In this document: piece by piece, positions 36,600 through 49,206 of the stretch
Numbering within the stretch: position 1 is the stretch's first letter
Layout: each line of letters starts with the position of its first letter
NCBI GenBank assembly: GCA_030686995.1
Contig: CM060697.1
Span: 99,896,147 to 99,960,146, forward strand
Length of the DNA stretch: 64,000 nucleotides
Reading direction: 5' to 3'
Source of the DNA: Artemisia argyi
Taxonomy: Eukaryota > Streptophyta > Magnoliopsida > Asterales > Asteraceae
Notes under the pieces: generated by a model
What the model saw: the letters and a program-made list of their open reading frames with translations, nothing else
What the model was told of the DNA's origin: nothing
Database searches by the model: none
Program-made: the position numbers and the translations under genes

Positions 36600-39500
36600 T
36601 GATAAGATCTTTTCGTAGTGTATAATTATTTTCCGAAGAAATGCTTAGGAAAGTATTTCCCCGGATCGTTTTCCCAACGAAGGTAGAATGGAGTCGTGAA
36701 TTATCGATTCGCGAAATCGAGTCGTGATAAGTTGTAAAGTGAAGAATATGACTTAGGAATTCAAATTATGAAAAGTAATAGTGAAATAAGCAGAATGTAC
36801 AAGCTATGTATGCACAAATATTAAAAATGGAAATGCAAACGCGATTATTAAATGTAACGTACAAAATAAAACGTGACTTTAAATCTAAAAATGATCCTAC
36901 AAATGTGAAACAAGTTTCTAAAAATCTTAAACTAATAAAAAGAATTTCCAGAAAAATAAAAATATTTTTTAGACTTTTTATTTATTTTCTATTATTTATT
37001 TTCTATTTATTGAATTAAAAAGTGATTTAAAAATAAAGGAAAGTGTAAAAATTAATGAGAAAAATGTAAAATCTATTCTGAAAAATCTAAAATATTATAA
37101 AAGAATTTCTAAAAATATTCTTGTATTTTTCACAGCTTTTTCTGATTTTTTCTTGATTTTTTGTTTATTAAAAAGTATTTAAAAATGAATTAAATCAAAA
37201 GAAAATTAAAAAAAAAATACTAAAACTGCTTAAAAAAATTGAAAAAATTCTGGAAAATCTAAAATATTATTCTAATACTAGGAAAAATAAGAAAGTTTAA
37301 ATAAGCCCACTAATAAGCAGTTTGAATAAGCACTTCTACATAAAATCGCACCAAAAGCTTAGGGAATGTGTAATGGACCTAAACAAACTTAATGCAGCTC
37401 AAAAATCTCAAATAAGCCTTGCCCGTAAGCCAGAAAGCTCAGCCGCATGTCCTATGTTACTATAGCAAACAGTGTGTAAACATTCAACTTGCAGGCTACA
37501 AAAAGCTCACTAAATAAGCTCTAGTCTGAAAACTCAATGGGGCAAATATAACTCTATACTACTGAGTATTCAAAACAACTAATTGAAATTACTTAATCAC
37601 CTATTTGCTAGTCTAACTAGTCACCTAAAAATAGGACACAACCTGTGGTGCAGGGGATTTTTGTTCCAAACAGTCAAGTTACGGCTGCTCAAAAGCTTAT
37701 GCAGAAAAATTCATAAAAATCTGGAAAAATATGGATCAATAAGATTTGCAACCAAACTTTAATATCCCAAAATTTTAGAAAGATTGAACAAAAACTGAGT
37801 GAACTAAAAATCAAGGACAAAAATGGTTTTTGAACACTTTTTGGTAATTTTTGACTTTTAAATTGTACTAGTAGATTGACTAATGTGAGATGCTACTGTC
37901 CTAATCTTGGCCTAAATGTTAAATTAAGCTATTGTAAAGTTAAACTAACCTTGATGTGACTGTTATCTACCTAAGTGCAAGTTTACAGCTACCTAATCTA
38001 ACTTATGAGCATAGAGATTAAATCCCCAACTGAATTTGACTTCTACTATATCCTACTGAGTTTTATGATAAAACTTAACTGAGATAATCCTAAGGTAATG
38101 TAAGTGTGCAGAGAACAAAGCTAGTGGGCACCAGGAATACTCATAACCAATTTGTGCCAAACAACCCTATATCTACTAGATTGCACTACAACTATGGATT
38201 TTAAGCTACTACCTACTGATTTTAAGTCTCAAGCAGATTAAATGAAAACTAACGAAGCTAATGAAACACTAATAACACAATAAGAACATTAAAAACAAGC
38301 ATAAGCAGATTTAGCTAAACTAGGCAGTAAACTACAATTATGTCTAATCTAACTAACTAGCAACTAACACCAATCAAAGCAGCTAACAAATAAAGGACTT
38401 AATCAAGTAACGACAAGATAAAGAAAACTTACTAAGTTCTATCAATAATCAAAATAGAAATGACAGTTAAGGCTAAATGTAAAAAGTAAACTCACTTGTA
38501 CTACCCTAGCTGAACAAGGGTTTCATTTGCACAGAGCCTATCTTTAATATAGACCCCAATTAAGCTCTGCTACTTCTGTAACCATAAACCGGATCTGAAT
38601 CACCATTATCTCACATAAACCCTAAACTTTGACTTTCGTTGACTGCTTGTGATTTGAGAAAATTGAATCTGAATTGCACACTACTGATCTCTAAAACTAA
38701 TATGAGCTTATGAAAATATGAAATGAAAGCTTGAAAACAGATTCAAAGTAACCAAAACCAGAAAATAAATTGCAAGAGAATTAATTAAAAACTTTGAATT
38801 ATATTGAAACTGAAATTTGAGTACAATCTTTAAAGCTGAAATACAATAAGCTAAAAGTATTTAAAAAAAAACTACTAGGCTACCTCTAATTTACTCCTAC
38901 TCCTACTCCTAAAAAACTAACAGCTTCAAATGGTGAGTGAGGAGTCTATTTATAGCCTTGAGGAGGAGTGAGGGTCTCAAATGCCAAGCTGGCAATCCAC
39001 ACCACTCTGTGCTTTCTCGCTTCTATTCATAGCCCTCTGATCACATTTGTGTTTCTTTGATCTCATATTAGCCCTTGGATCGAATTTTGATGCGTGGCAT
39101 GTCCAATCAACAGCTTCCATCTGTCCCCAATTGTGCACCACTCTCTGTCCTTGTCAGAGCATCTAGAAGGCGAATCCAATGATTGGTATGACGTGCATTC
39201 TCCAATAAAGCTCTGCCATGTGTACTCATATCTCTAATAGTCTCTCTGACACATGACTGACACGTGATTATGCTTCTAGAAGCCCAATGATTAGGTAATT
39301 GATGGTAATTGTGTTGGATTGGGGTAATTGAAAGTAAGGTAAAATTAGGGTTCATATTTTGGGGGAAAAGGAATGTACGGGGTAATAGTTTGGGTGGAGG
39401 GAAAGCTTTTTATTATTAGTATTTTTTTACTGAATTTGGGTTTTACTTGGATGATGGGCTCGGGTCATGGTGTGGATGGTAGTGGGTTTGTGCTGATTTT

Positions 39501-39890
39501 GGGCTAGATGGGATAGAGTTGTATTTGGACCAGGTTTATTATAAGGTTTAGGATTTAGAAATAGGATAAGGACCAAAATTGAACTTTATGAAACTTCAAG
39601 GGCTATCTCTGTCATTTTTCTAAAGTATGATCCAAGAACTATTCTTGACAAGTAAGGATTTTCCAAGGTTGACTTTGACTTTTTGACCATAGTTTCTTCC
39701 CTGACTTCGGCTTTTGCTACTCTTTCCAAGTCTCGTGCTCGTTTTTCCATGATTTTCGTCCATTTCTACAATATCCGTACATGCACAATCACAAACGCAA
39801 AAACACAACATATTTGGCATAATTAGTTAGTTTTTGGTCTTTTTGGTCCGGTTTTTGGTCAAATAAAGGTGTATGAATAAGCATACACCA
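36600..39890 (-). mobile_element. 3.3-kb solo-LTR-like insertion in Sirevirus gag
   Basis: The insert begins TGATAAGATC and ends GCATACACCA, with GTTTC duplicated on both sides (36595-36599 and 39891-39895). TG...CA termini plus a 5-bp duplication are the signature of an LTR. I find no internal LTR pair and no coding sequence, so a solo LTR of a long-LTR Gypsy type (Tat/Ogre/Athila) is the best reading. On the minus strand CTATAAATAGACTCC near 38943-38957 is a strong TATA box, which sets orientation. GGTGTATG (39868-39875) and CATACACC (39882-39889) form a hairpin at the U3 end. Confidence 0.75.
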
Positions 39891-39895
39891 GTTTC

Positions 39896-42800
39896 ATGAA
39901 ACTAGAGACTTCGAAGAGTCAAACGAAACAAGAAAAGAAAGCACAAGAAACTAACAAAACTGCTACAGCAGCCCGCAGAACAAACGAAACCCAAAATAGG
40001 GTTCCGCCCGTTGAACCCAAAGGTCCCGCCGGGTCTACAGCAGCAGTGAAAACTTCCACGTCGAATCATTCAAAATTTGTTAAAGTCACATATAAAAATG
40101 AAACTAAACCTGCTATTATAACTGGAGTAGGACTTAGTAAAAACGAATTTAGAACTAGAACTACTCAACCGAGACCTAAGACTCCAATTCTCAAACGCCC
40201 CTTTCCAAAGAGTAACTACAACACACGACCAAACTTCCATCATGTTTGGAACCAAAACACTTCTGGACATTACCAAACTCCAAATTACATGTCATGGAAC
40301 CCTTATGTTCTATTTTCATACTTGGATCAAGTTAATGGTATGCTTAACCAAAATGGACCCATGAGAAATTGGGGACCGAATGTTTGAGTGTTTTTCGTAA
40401 AATAGGTGTGCCTCAAAGTATGTTTGGAACATGATGAATGGATTAAAGATAGCGGTTGTTCAAGGCACATGACGGGTAACAAAAGCCTCTTCTCAACTTG
40501 TCACAAATGTGATGGAGGTAACGTTACGTTTGGTAGTAAAGCTAAGAGCAAAATCATCAGAAAAGGTATAATCTCTCTTGACTCCCTTTTTATAGATGAT
40601 GTAGCTCATGTTGATAACTTAGGTTTTAATCTCCTTAGTATTAGTCAACTTTTCCGTAATAAGTATAACGTTCTTTTTAGTGAAAATGGAAGTAAAATAC
40701 TTAAAGATGGCATAACCATAGCCAAGGGTGTCCTTAAGAACAACGTGTATGTCATGAAGATGGATCAAACATCTAGAGACAAACTTTGTCTTACTACATT
40801 AGATGAATCTTCAACTTTATGGCATACACGTTTAGGACACGCTAACATGAGACTATACAAAACCTCTCCTCCAAAGACCTAGTTCGAAACCTACCTAAGT
40901 TGAAATATGACCAACACTTTTGTGACGCTTGCAAAGTCGGTAAACAAGTCCATAGTAGCCATAAGGCTAAAAACTTGGTTTCTACATCTAGGTGTCTAGA
41001 ACTTTTGCATATTGATTTGTTCGGTCCATCCGCTATACAAAGTTATGGGGGTAACTTCTACACTTTGGTCATAGTAGATGATTTCTCAAGATATACTTGG
41101 ACAAAATTTTTGAAAAGTAAAAATGAAGCTTTTGATAAATTTGAGATTCTAAGTAAGAAAATTCAAAATCAAGTAGGGTCTAGTATTGTGTCTATTAGAA
41201 CGGATCACGGTCGTGAATTTGATAATGAATTTCAATTTGGAAACTTTTGTGATAAAAATGGTATTACTCATAACTTTTCGGCTCCATGTACTCCTCAATC
41301 TAATGATGTAGTAGAACGTAAAAACCGGACCTTGTAAGAGATGAGTAGAACAATGCTTAATGAACAAAACATTTCACAAAAGTTTTGGTGTAACACCGTT
41401 GACACATCAACGTACATTTTAAATCGAGTCTTAATTAGACCATTTTTGAATAAAACTCCTTATGAACTATATAAAGGTAAAAAGCCTACATTAGGATACT
41501 TTAGAGTGTTTGGGAGTAAATGCTTTATTCTTAACACCAAGGACTATCTCACCAAATTTGACCCAAAGTCTTATGAAGGTGTATTTCTTGGATATTCACA
41601 AAATAGTAAAGCTTACATTGTTTTAAACAAAGAAACCTTAAGAGTCGAGGAATCATTGAACGTAACATTCGACGAGAGTCCACCTCCCTCTAAGACATCA
41701 CCTTTGGTAGATGATGACTTAGTTGAAAGCCAAGCCATTGAAAACCAAGTAATCTTAGAAAACGACAAGGAAGATGAACCATTAAGCAAAGAAATTGTTA
41801 ATGTTAAACAATCCAAAAGTCATCCATTAGATAATGTCATAGGAAAAATTAATGAGAGAACACTAAGATCTAAAGCCCAAAATGAAAGTAACGACTTTTG
41901 TTTCGTGTCAACCATAGAACCGAAAAACATTAACGAAGCCATAAATGATGAGCCTTGGGTAATAGCCATGCAAGAAGAGTTAAACCAATTTGTTAGGAAT
42001 AATGTATGGACATTAGTTCCTCAACCAAGGAGTCAAACAATAATTGGAACAAAATGGGTTTTTCGTAATAAAATGGATGAAAATGGAATTGTGTCTAGAA
42101 ACAAAGCTAGGCTAGTAGCACAAGGATATAATCAACAAGAAGGCATTGACTACGATGAAACTTTTGCTCCGGTTGCTAGGCTCGAGTCAATTAGAATCTT
42201 ACTTGCATATGCATGTGCACACAATTTTAAACTCTTTCAAATGGACGTCAAAAGTGCATTCTTAAAAGGGGTCATAAATGAAGAAGTGTATGTTGCTCAA
42301 CCACCGGGCTTCATCGATTTTGAAAAACCTAATCATGTTTACAAACTTAAAAAGGCTCTTTACGGACTTAAGCAAGCTCCAAAAGCATGGTATGATCGAC
42401 TTAAAACCTTCCTAGTTGACCATAAGTATACCATGGGCTTAGTTGATAATACTCTCTTCACTAAGAAGAAAGATTCATATATTATCATAGTCCAAATCTA
42501 TGTTGATGACATTATATTCGGATCAACTTGTCAAGAGTTATGCGTGGATTTCTAAAAAATCATGTATGACGAGTTTGAAATGAGTATGATGGGAGAACTC
42601 AACTTTTTCCTAGGACTCCAAATCAAACAACTAGAAGATGATATCTTCTTTAACCAATCTAAATATATTAAGGATATGCTTAAGAAATTTGGATTAGAAG
42701 ATTCGAAACCAATCAAAACTCCCATGTCCACGGAAACAAAACTCACCAAGGATGAGGAAATTGAATCCGTAGATAGCACTAAATATAGAGGTACGATTGG

Positions 42801-43446
42801 AAGTCTACTTTGCCTAACGGCTAGTAGACCTGACATTATGTTTAGTGTTTGTCTATGTGTTCATTTTCAAGAAGATCCTAAGACAACTCATCTCGAAGCT
42901 GTTAAAAGGATTTTTAGATATATTAAGGGCACTACACATTTAGGTTTATGGTATCCCAAAGGAACGGGAATAGACACCATAGTGTATGCCGACTCGGATC
43001 ATGCAGGTGACTATGTTGATAGAAAAAGCACAAGTGGTACTTGTACTTTTGTTGGACATTATCTCACCTCATGGTTCTCTAAGAAGCAAACGGCTCTCGC
43101 TATCTCTACAACGGAAGCCGAATACGTTTCGGCCGGAAAGGCATGTCAACAAGCTCTTTGGATGAAGCAAGCTCTTGTCGACTACGGAATTCAACTTAAC
43201 GACATCACCATCCTTTGTGACAACAAAGGAGCCATTGATCTTAGCAAAAATCCAGTTCAACATGCTCGTACCAAACATATTGAAATCCGTCATCATTTCC
43301 TTCGTGATAACATTCAAAAGGGAAACATCTCAATTGAGAAAGTTTCTTCCGAAGACAACATAGCCGACATTCTCACAAAACCTCTTAAACAAGAACCTTT
43401 TAACCTTCTTAGGCTAGGCTTAGGACTCATGGAACCTACATTGTAG
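39896..43446 (+). pseudogene. Sirevirus gag tail and pol, with one frameshift and several stops
   Basis: The gag tail runs 39896-40387 and ends at a TGA. Protease (IKDSGCSRHMTG) begins near 40439, and GAG-pre-integrase (LWHTRLGH) near 40817. A frameshift at about 40855-40880 leads into integrase (LLHIDLFGP, RTDHGREF, CTPQSNDVVERKN). A TAA at 41335 interrupts integrase. RT follows with ESIRILLAYACAHNFKLFQMDVKSAFL and the catalytic YVDDI near 42499. A TAA at 42553 precedes the RT thumb. RNase H (YADSDHAGD, STTEAEYV, CDNKGAIDLSKNP) runs to the natural end at 43446. All domains are present, so the loss of function is from point changes only. Confidence 0.93.
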
Positions 43447-43503
43447 TTCTAGACATTAGACAAAAATCAAAACAAATCAATAAGCCTTTTTCTCAGCAGA
43501 GTC

Positions 43504-43575
43504 GGCGGAACCCTCTTTTTGGTTCCGCCGTATCCGCCGACCTGCAGAACCTTTTCCTTAGTTTATATTAAACCA
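43504..43575 (+). promoter_or_regulatory. Promoter-like module 2, before ORF2
   Basis: GGCGGAACCC at 43504-43513 pairs with GGTTCCGCC at 43521-43529. GTATCCGCC and CCTGCAGAA follow in the same order and spacing as in the LTR, and then an AT-rich TTTATATTAAACC near 43562. The order of motifs copies module 1. It lies 57 bases after the RNase H stop and 750 bases before ORF2. A role as an internal promoter is inference. Confidence 0.55.
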
Positions 43576-44251
43576 AACACCCATTATCTCATACCACCAC
43601 TTCCAAGCTACTATTATTCACTTTACATTCATCCACACCTACGAATTTTTGGTCCTCCCTTCATTCACATTGCTCATCAATCATCATTGTAAGTATTCTA
43701 AACATGATTACACTCTTGATTTGAGTCTAGGAATTCTATTTTTGCACAAAAACAAAAACTTGGGGTTATGCATTAACTTGTGAAACTCATGCATGAAATT
43801 AGGTGTTTAACAAAACTAATCATGTTTCCCATAGTTAGGAATTGCATTATTATAAGCTATTAACATGTTTACCAAAACACCCCATGTCAAATTCTTGCAA
43901 AAATTTCTCACAAATAGGACAAATATTTTTTTGTCTCACATTGTGAATACAAAATTAAAACGTTATGTTCAAAAACATCACTTGCATAATGTCTCTTGAA
44001 TGCTAAAGGGAATACATAACCAATATGTATTTTCGGGTACATTCAAACGAAGCTACATTGAACTAGGAGCGCTTGGGTTATCTTTTGTTGTATAACAAAA
44101 CTTGCATTCTAAAACTTTTTTTGAGCATCAAAATGAGTCAAGATAACCGCACGTCCACATTGTTTTCATATAGGCACACACTAGAACATCCACATTACAA
44201 TAGTCGTTTACTTAGACTAAAATGTGAAATTTTGTTTTTCTAGGAATCATC

Positions 44252-45361
44252 ATGCCTCCTCTAACCCATTACGACCACAAGGACACCATTAAGTACCTAC
44301 CCAAACACCACAAAACCAAAGGTCTTACGGAAGCTCAAATCAACATTTTCAAAGCCTTAGAAAAACGCTATGTCCATGAGGGTAGAACCATTGACCCATC
44401 TTTCATAGAAGGTACAAACCTACCTAATGAACTAGCAACCATCAACTTTGATTGTCTCCTAGAAATCAATGAGCCTATTTGTCCTAGGTTTATCTTAGAG
44501 TTCTATGCATCCGTCACTCTCTCCACGGATGAGTATAGTCACATGTCTAATAACTTTAGGGCTAGTAGTCATGAGTACTCCTTCACTCTCGAGGAATTTG
44601 CTCAAATCCTAGGTGTCCCAAACCGTGGTACTTGGATCTACTCCGACAAGCATTCCCTCTCAACTCTTGACACACTCATTGACCGTATCCATCCCTATGA
44701 TACCCCTCTTGTGTCCAAGGATGAACTTCGTGACCACCTCTTCGTTAGGACAACCAACACTAGGAGAACCCGTTCGGGAAATGAGGTTGATAAGGACCCA
44801 TATGGAATGGAACTAAATGAACTCAAGCCCTAATTCAAGAAATAGGAGGAACTCCTTAGAGCCAATGTCATTAGCACCATAGGAAACCGGGATCATATCA
44901 ATCTTTGCCTTTGCTACATGCTCTACTCCTTGTCCGTTAGGCAATCCTTCAACCTTGCCTACTACATGGCCAAGAGAATGGCCGACATTCCCGTGCAAGG
45001 CACAACGGCTATGCCGTATGGGATGCTCTTGACTCGTCTCTTTAGGTTCATCTCTCCCATTCCACCAACTCCTAACGGTCTTCGCCTAGACTACTCTCTC
45101 ATTCCACACACCTTTGTTCCACTAAGTGTTAAGAGAGTCTACAAAGCCCAAGGAAAACGCCCTCATCCTCCTACCTCCTCATCATCATCCTCAATGAATG
45201 GAGATGAGACTTTGCCCAACTCTAGGCTCCCACCTCTAGAATACCTTTCCCAACTTTCGGATATTCCGAATAAGTCGGCGGAGTTCAAGCAAACGAAGGG
45301 GATGTTCAAGAATCTTGGGAGATTCCTTGGAAAGCTCAAGAAGAAGATCGACCGTCAATGA
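44252..45361 (+). pseudogene. Sirevirus ORF2, extra ORF downstream of pol
   Basis: One frame runs from ATG 44252 to a stop at 45359-45361 (369 codons), interrupted only by TAA at 44831 and TAG at 44843. The first part contains ATINFDCLLEINEPICPRFILEFYASV and HEYSFTLEEFAQILGVPNRG, which resembles plant-retrotransposon ORF1 proteins of the Athila type (PF03078). That match is from memory. The second part has TAMPYGMLLTRLFRFISPIPP. A Ser/Pro-rich, then strongly basic C-terminus follows (KGMFKNLGRFLGKLKKKIDRQ). No signal peptide or membrane segment is clear, so an envelope role is not supported. It occupies the env-like position of Sireviruses. Confidence 0.7.
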
Positions 45362-45734
45362 GAGCGGGTGTGTAGGAGTGTTTGGCACAAGGTGATATTT
45401 GAACAATTTGGTCGTTTCAAACAATATGTGTTATGTATTTGTATGTTGGTAGGATATTTTATACAATTTGGAACATGTTTGAACTAACTATGATGCAGGA
45501 TGACAACATTTGGCATGTTGTCAAATTTTCAAGTTTATGAAAATTTCACTAAGTATAGTGAAATTCGCTAGCCCCCGGTCAAAGTCCAATGGTATGCATG
45601 TTTACATGTTCAACTTTTGCATTTCCTAACCAGATATGAATTATATTTTTGCTTTTAGGAGTTTTCAAAAAATTTGAAAATCGTCTCGCAGGTCAAAAAC
45701 GCGGACTGTCAACTTTTTCAGGCCTAGCAGATCT

Positions 45735-46070
45735 GGCGGCACCCTAGAAAGGGTGTCGCCAGTGCACTTTTCTGGAATTCCAGAAATGGCCCAACGGATC
45801 AGACGGAACCCTCAGATGGGTTCCGCCTGTGTAGTCTGAGGGTTCCGCCAGTGCACCTGCAATTTTTTTTTCGACATTTCAACTTCCACTCAACAACAAA
45901 CCATCATTTTTAGATAGAAACCCATTCCCTACTATTTGCTAAGCACATTAGGGTCTTTCGCATCCTCTAGAACTCATAGAAACCTATTTCCCGCCAAATT
46001 TCAAACTTAGCCATAACCACCTCAAGGAACCTTCACCTATAAAGGAAGGAACCCTTCCAAAGGTTCCTTG
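45735..46070 (+). promoter_or_regulatory. Promoter-like module 3, before ORF3
   Basis: Stems are present at 45735-45744 with 45751-45760 (GGCGGCACCC / GGGTGTCGCC, six-base loop) and at 45802-45811 with 45818-45827 (GACGGAACCC / GGGTTCCGCC). A lone GGGTTCCGCC sits at 45840-45849, followed by GTGCACCTGCA. A TATA-like CCTATAAAGG near 46036-46045 is followed by another hairpin, AAGGAACC with GGTTCCTT. It lies between ORF2 and ORF3. Promoter activity is inference. Confidence 0.5.
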
Positions 46071-46363
46071 CAATCCGTGAAACATATACCTTCAACAAAT
46101 TTGCCAAAACCACTAAGCATTTAGTGCAAATCTTTGTCTTCTTCCTTCACCATTTTCATTGGATTGACTTCTAATGATTTGACAACCCTCATTAACCTTC
46201 AAAATCATTAGCAACCTCCATTTTTGTATGGCGACACATCAAATCCAAACACTCCTTTCCATAATTCTTCACCTCTATAAATTTAACCATCTTAGAACAC
46301 CCTCAAATCACACCATCACCATCACAATCTTTGATTCTAAACCTCTAATCAACCATTTCTACA

Positions 46364-47281
46364 ATGACAAAGTCAACAATAACCTCTCAACCATCTCGAC
46401 CCGTTCGGAGAATCACACGTATAAGTGTCAAACCACTTTGGTCCAACCACACAATCAACTTGAGTTCCTCATCCTCGGATGAATTCTCCTCACCCATCAA
46501 AAATGAACATTTTTTAAACCTTGCATCTCCATCTCCATCACCCAAAGGACCTAATGAGCTCACTACTCCACCACCAACAAAATCACCCATTAATCCAACT
46601 CCACCAAGTGCACCAATCCAAACATCCAAAACTCCATCACCATCAACACTACCTAAACTTGAACCAATGGAGTTATTTGGGTCTCCTCCAACATCACCAC
46701 ATCCTTTTATGCAAGATCTCAATGATCTTCCACCAAGATTAACAAATCCACCACCTTTCACAAATGAAAAACCAAGGCCATTGCCTAACCAAAATGAACC
46801 TTTTAACCACAACCAACCACCACAACAAGAGTACCATCAACCAAAACCATTGTTATTTCACCCTATCTTCAATGACATCCATGGTCCTCTATATAGAGAA
46901 CCTAACTTTGAAAACCATGATCACCCAATTCCACCACATTCTCAATCCCAATCCTTTGGGTCTTTCTTTCCTTCTTATGAGGAAATTCAAAGCATGATTG
47001 AAAATCACCTTCATCAAGCAATGGAATTTCAAACCACCTTGCTTGACTCCATACCAAACCCATCCTCCAATCAAGAACCCAAAACCAACCCACCACCACC
47101 ACCATCATTAAACGACCCATTTCCACCCACTCATCACCATGTTTGCTAACAATGTGAGCAAATGCTCAAACAAGGTGAAAGCATCAAGATGTTGCTTCAC
47201 CAATTTCAAAATGAAACCCGTTTTGCTATACAACACATCATAGAGCGTTTGGATGCTCTTTCCCACGCAAACCAATCCTAG
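46364..47281 (+). pseudogene. Sirevirus ORF3, Pro-rich protein with coiled-coil tail
   Basis: The frame runs from ATG 46364 to TAG 47279-47281, broken only by a TAA at 47147. Residues 1-30 are basic (SRPVRRITRISVKPLW). Most of the rest is Pro/Ser/Thr-rich, with runs such as SPSPSPKGP and TPPPTKSP. Near the end, YEEIQSMIENHLHQAMEFQTTLLDS and, past the stop, MLKQGESIKMLLHQFQNE are coiled-coil-like. It resembles no family I know. Location and composition suggest a structural or host-interacting accessory protein of the element. Confidence 0.6.
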
Positions 47282-47639
47282 ATCAAGTTTGGAGGCCTTT
47301 TGCCCCATTTAGGAAATGTGTTTTATGACTTCTACTTATAGAAGTAGGATTTTCTTTTTCTTTTTATTTCTTGGTTCTTTTTCTCTTTTATTTTTATTTT
47401 TAGAAGTAGGAGGTTATTTGTTCATTTTATTGTCTTTGACTTTTTAAAAGTCAAATTTTACTTGAAATGACATCTTTTACTTCTTTCTCACTAGCATTGT
47501 TGGTTGATCATATATGTGTTGTGATTGTGGTTGCTTATATTGTCATATAGTGTGGTAACTACAACCTTGATTATGTGTCATTATCACCAACTAACCATTT
47601 TTTGTAGGTTCAAAATCCACGTTTCCTATCTTGGCACTC

Positions 47640-47730
47640 ATTTTAGGGGGAGTATCGACCAAGGGGGAGCAAGTGCATAGTTCCGCTTCGCTACTCTACT
47701 TTTTGTTTCGACAAAAAGGGGGAGAATGAT
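47640..47730 (+). other. Extra polypurine-tract-like motifs of the Sirevirus
   Basis: Three G-rich runs occur in this short stretch: AGGGGGAGTATCGACC at about 47645, AAGGGGGAGC at about 47661, and GACAAAAAGGGGGAGAATGA at about 47711. The last closely repeats the tract directly before the 3' LTR (54210-54223). Multiple polypurine tracts have been described as a Sirevirus trait. Confidence 0.6.
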
Positions 47731-47803
47731 ATATAAACTTATAAACTTAAAATGATTTTCATCACTTAAGTAAAACAAGTTTAATATAACATTTTTTTTA
47801 AGT

Positions 47804-49206
47804 TGATGCGTAGGGATTGCACCAGGCTTTACCTCTCAAGGGATCTTGAGAAGCTTACAACCCCCACCAGGCAGTGTACCTGATCGTTGTAGTATAGTAT
47901 AGTGACAAGTACCAGGGGATTGATCTTTCAGCTAGGAATAGTGTCGCTAGGATTAGAAAACCTAAATACTAGTTCTAAAGATGATGGATGATTATTTTTG
48001 TATTTTTATATTTTTTTAAAAAGCAAGTAAATATCTCGGGTTTAAAGGATTTGGGCGGAATTAGTTGCTAGTCAACTAACCCAATACTAAAGATGCAATC
48101 AAATTAAAATACTAGAAATGAAAATAAAACTAAATTAACTAAGGTTGTGAGCAATAAGTGGATAAATGTGTTTACTTAGATTTCACTACTCCCTAGATAT
48201 CTTTTACACGTTAATTACTTGTTATAGTTGCGTGGATGACGGATTGTATTCCTTAATACCATTCATGGGGTGGCGCATTTAACTCCCCAATCCTATGAGT
48301 GCCTACTTCACTCCTATGTCGAGCCGGCTAAGAAGCTCCTAACATGGGATCATTAGAATTTACTCATGCATTAAATACAACCAATAAAACCTAGTGCACA
48401 TCGGTTCATGTTTCCTAAAACGTTCAAGCATGTTACCATTTGGAGATATGCTAGTTTTCTTAAGCCTAACATCGAAATCATTCATCCAATACAACCATAA
48501 ATAAGTAATCAACACATAATCAACATCTAGGTTTCATTAGATCTAAGCAAACACAAGATAAATCTAGCCTAGCATGGTGGAATTAAGACAAGCACACGAT
48601 ATAGACAACCAACACATAGACATATTGATTGAATTAGAAGAACACTTATCTCAATTACACATGTAAGGGTTCAAGGGCTGAAAACCCTTGAAAAACCTGT
48701 AAAAATCGTATATGGTTCGGCCTTAGGGTTTCTCCAAAACTTGTTCCTCCTATGAATGAAAATTAGAAAACTATATATAGAAAACTGAGGCTGACGGCGT
48801 CAAGACCAAATGGGTGACGCCGTCATCTCGCCGCCAAAAGAATTCTCGGACTGCCTTGATCTACATCTGACGCCATCATGTATTAACTTTTTCCAGGCCG
48901 TCACGTATTGACGCTCTTCCTTGTGACGCCTTCATTTCTGTACTGGGCCGTCATGAAAATTACTCTTGACGCCGTCAAATTGTTGCTCTTGACGCCGTCA
49001 CCTACTGTTCCCAGCTTGGAAAATTAAGTCTTTGGCGTTTTCTTCACTTTTATGCTCCAAAAACGTCCGGATTGCTTCCTTTTCCAGATTTCACTCCCAA
49101 ATTACCTAAAATCACAAAAAGAACGATTTAGAGCAATATTTGATCAAATAAATTCAATTCCGGGCTTAAATGACCCCCTAAAAGTGGTTCATTTTTCGCC
49201 TCATCA
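47804..49206 (-). repeat. 3' LTR of TR-GAG-1 (1403 bp)
   Basis: It runs from TGATGCGTAGGG to TCGCCTCATCA on the plus strand and matches 52736-54146 with few differences. The TGACG palindromes lie at about 48790-49010. Confidence 0.93.

Noticed and set aside
39998..40040. GGTTCCGCCC and GTCCCGCC words in the Sirevirus gag tail
   Set aside because: They fall in coding sequence and lack the paired stem, CCTGCAG and TATA motifs of the promoter modules.
46387..46812. Antisense 141-codon frame in Sirevirus ORF3
   Set aside because: It is Gly/Val-rich only because it is the complement of a Pro-rich coding strand.
44252..47281. Envelope glycoprotein identity for Sirevirus ORF2 or ORF3
   Set aside because: No signal peptide, fusion peptide or membrane anchor is visible in either ORF.
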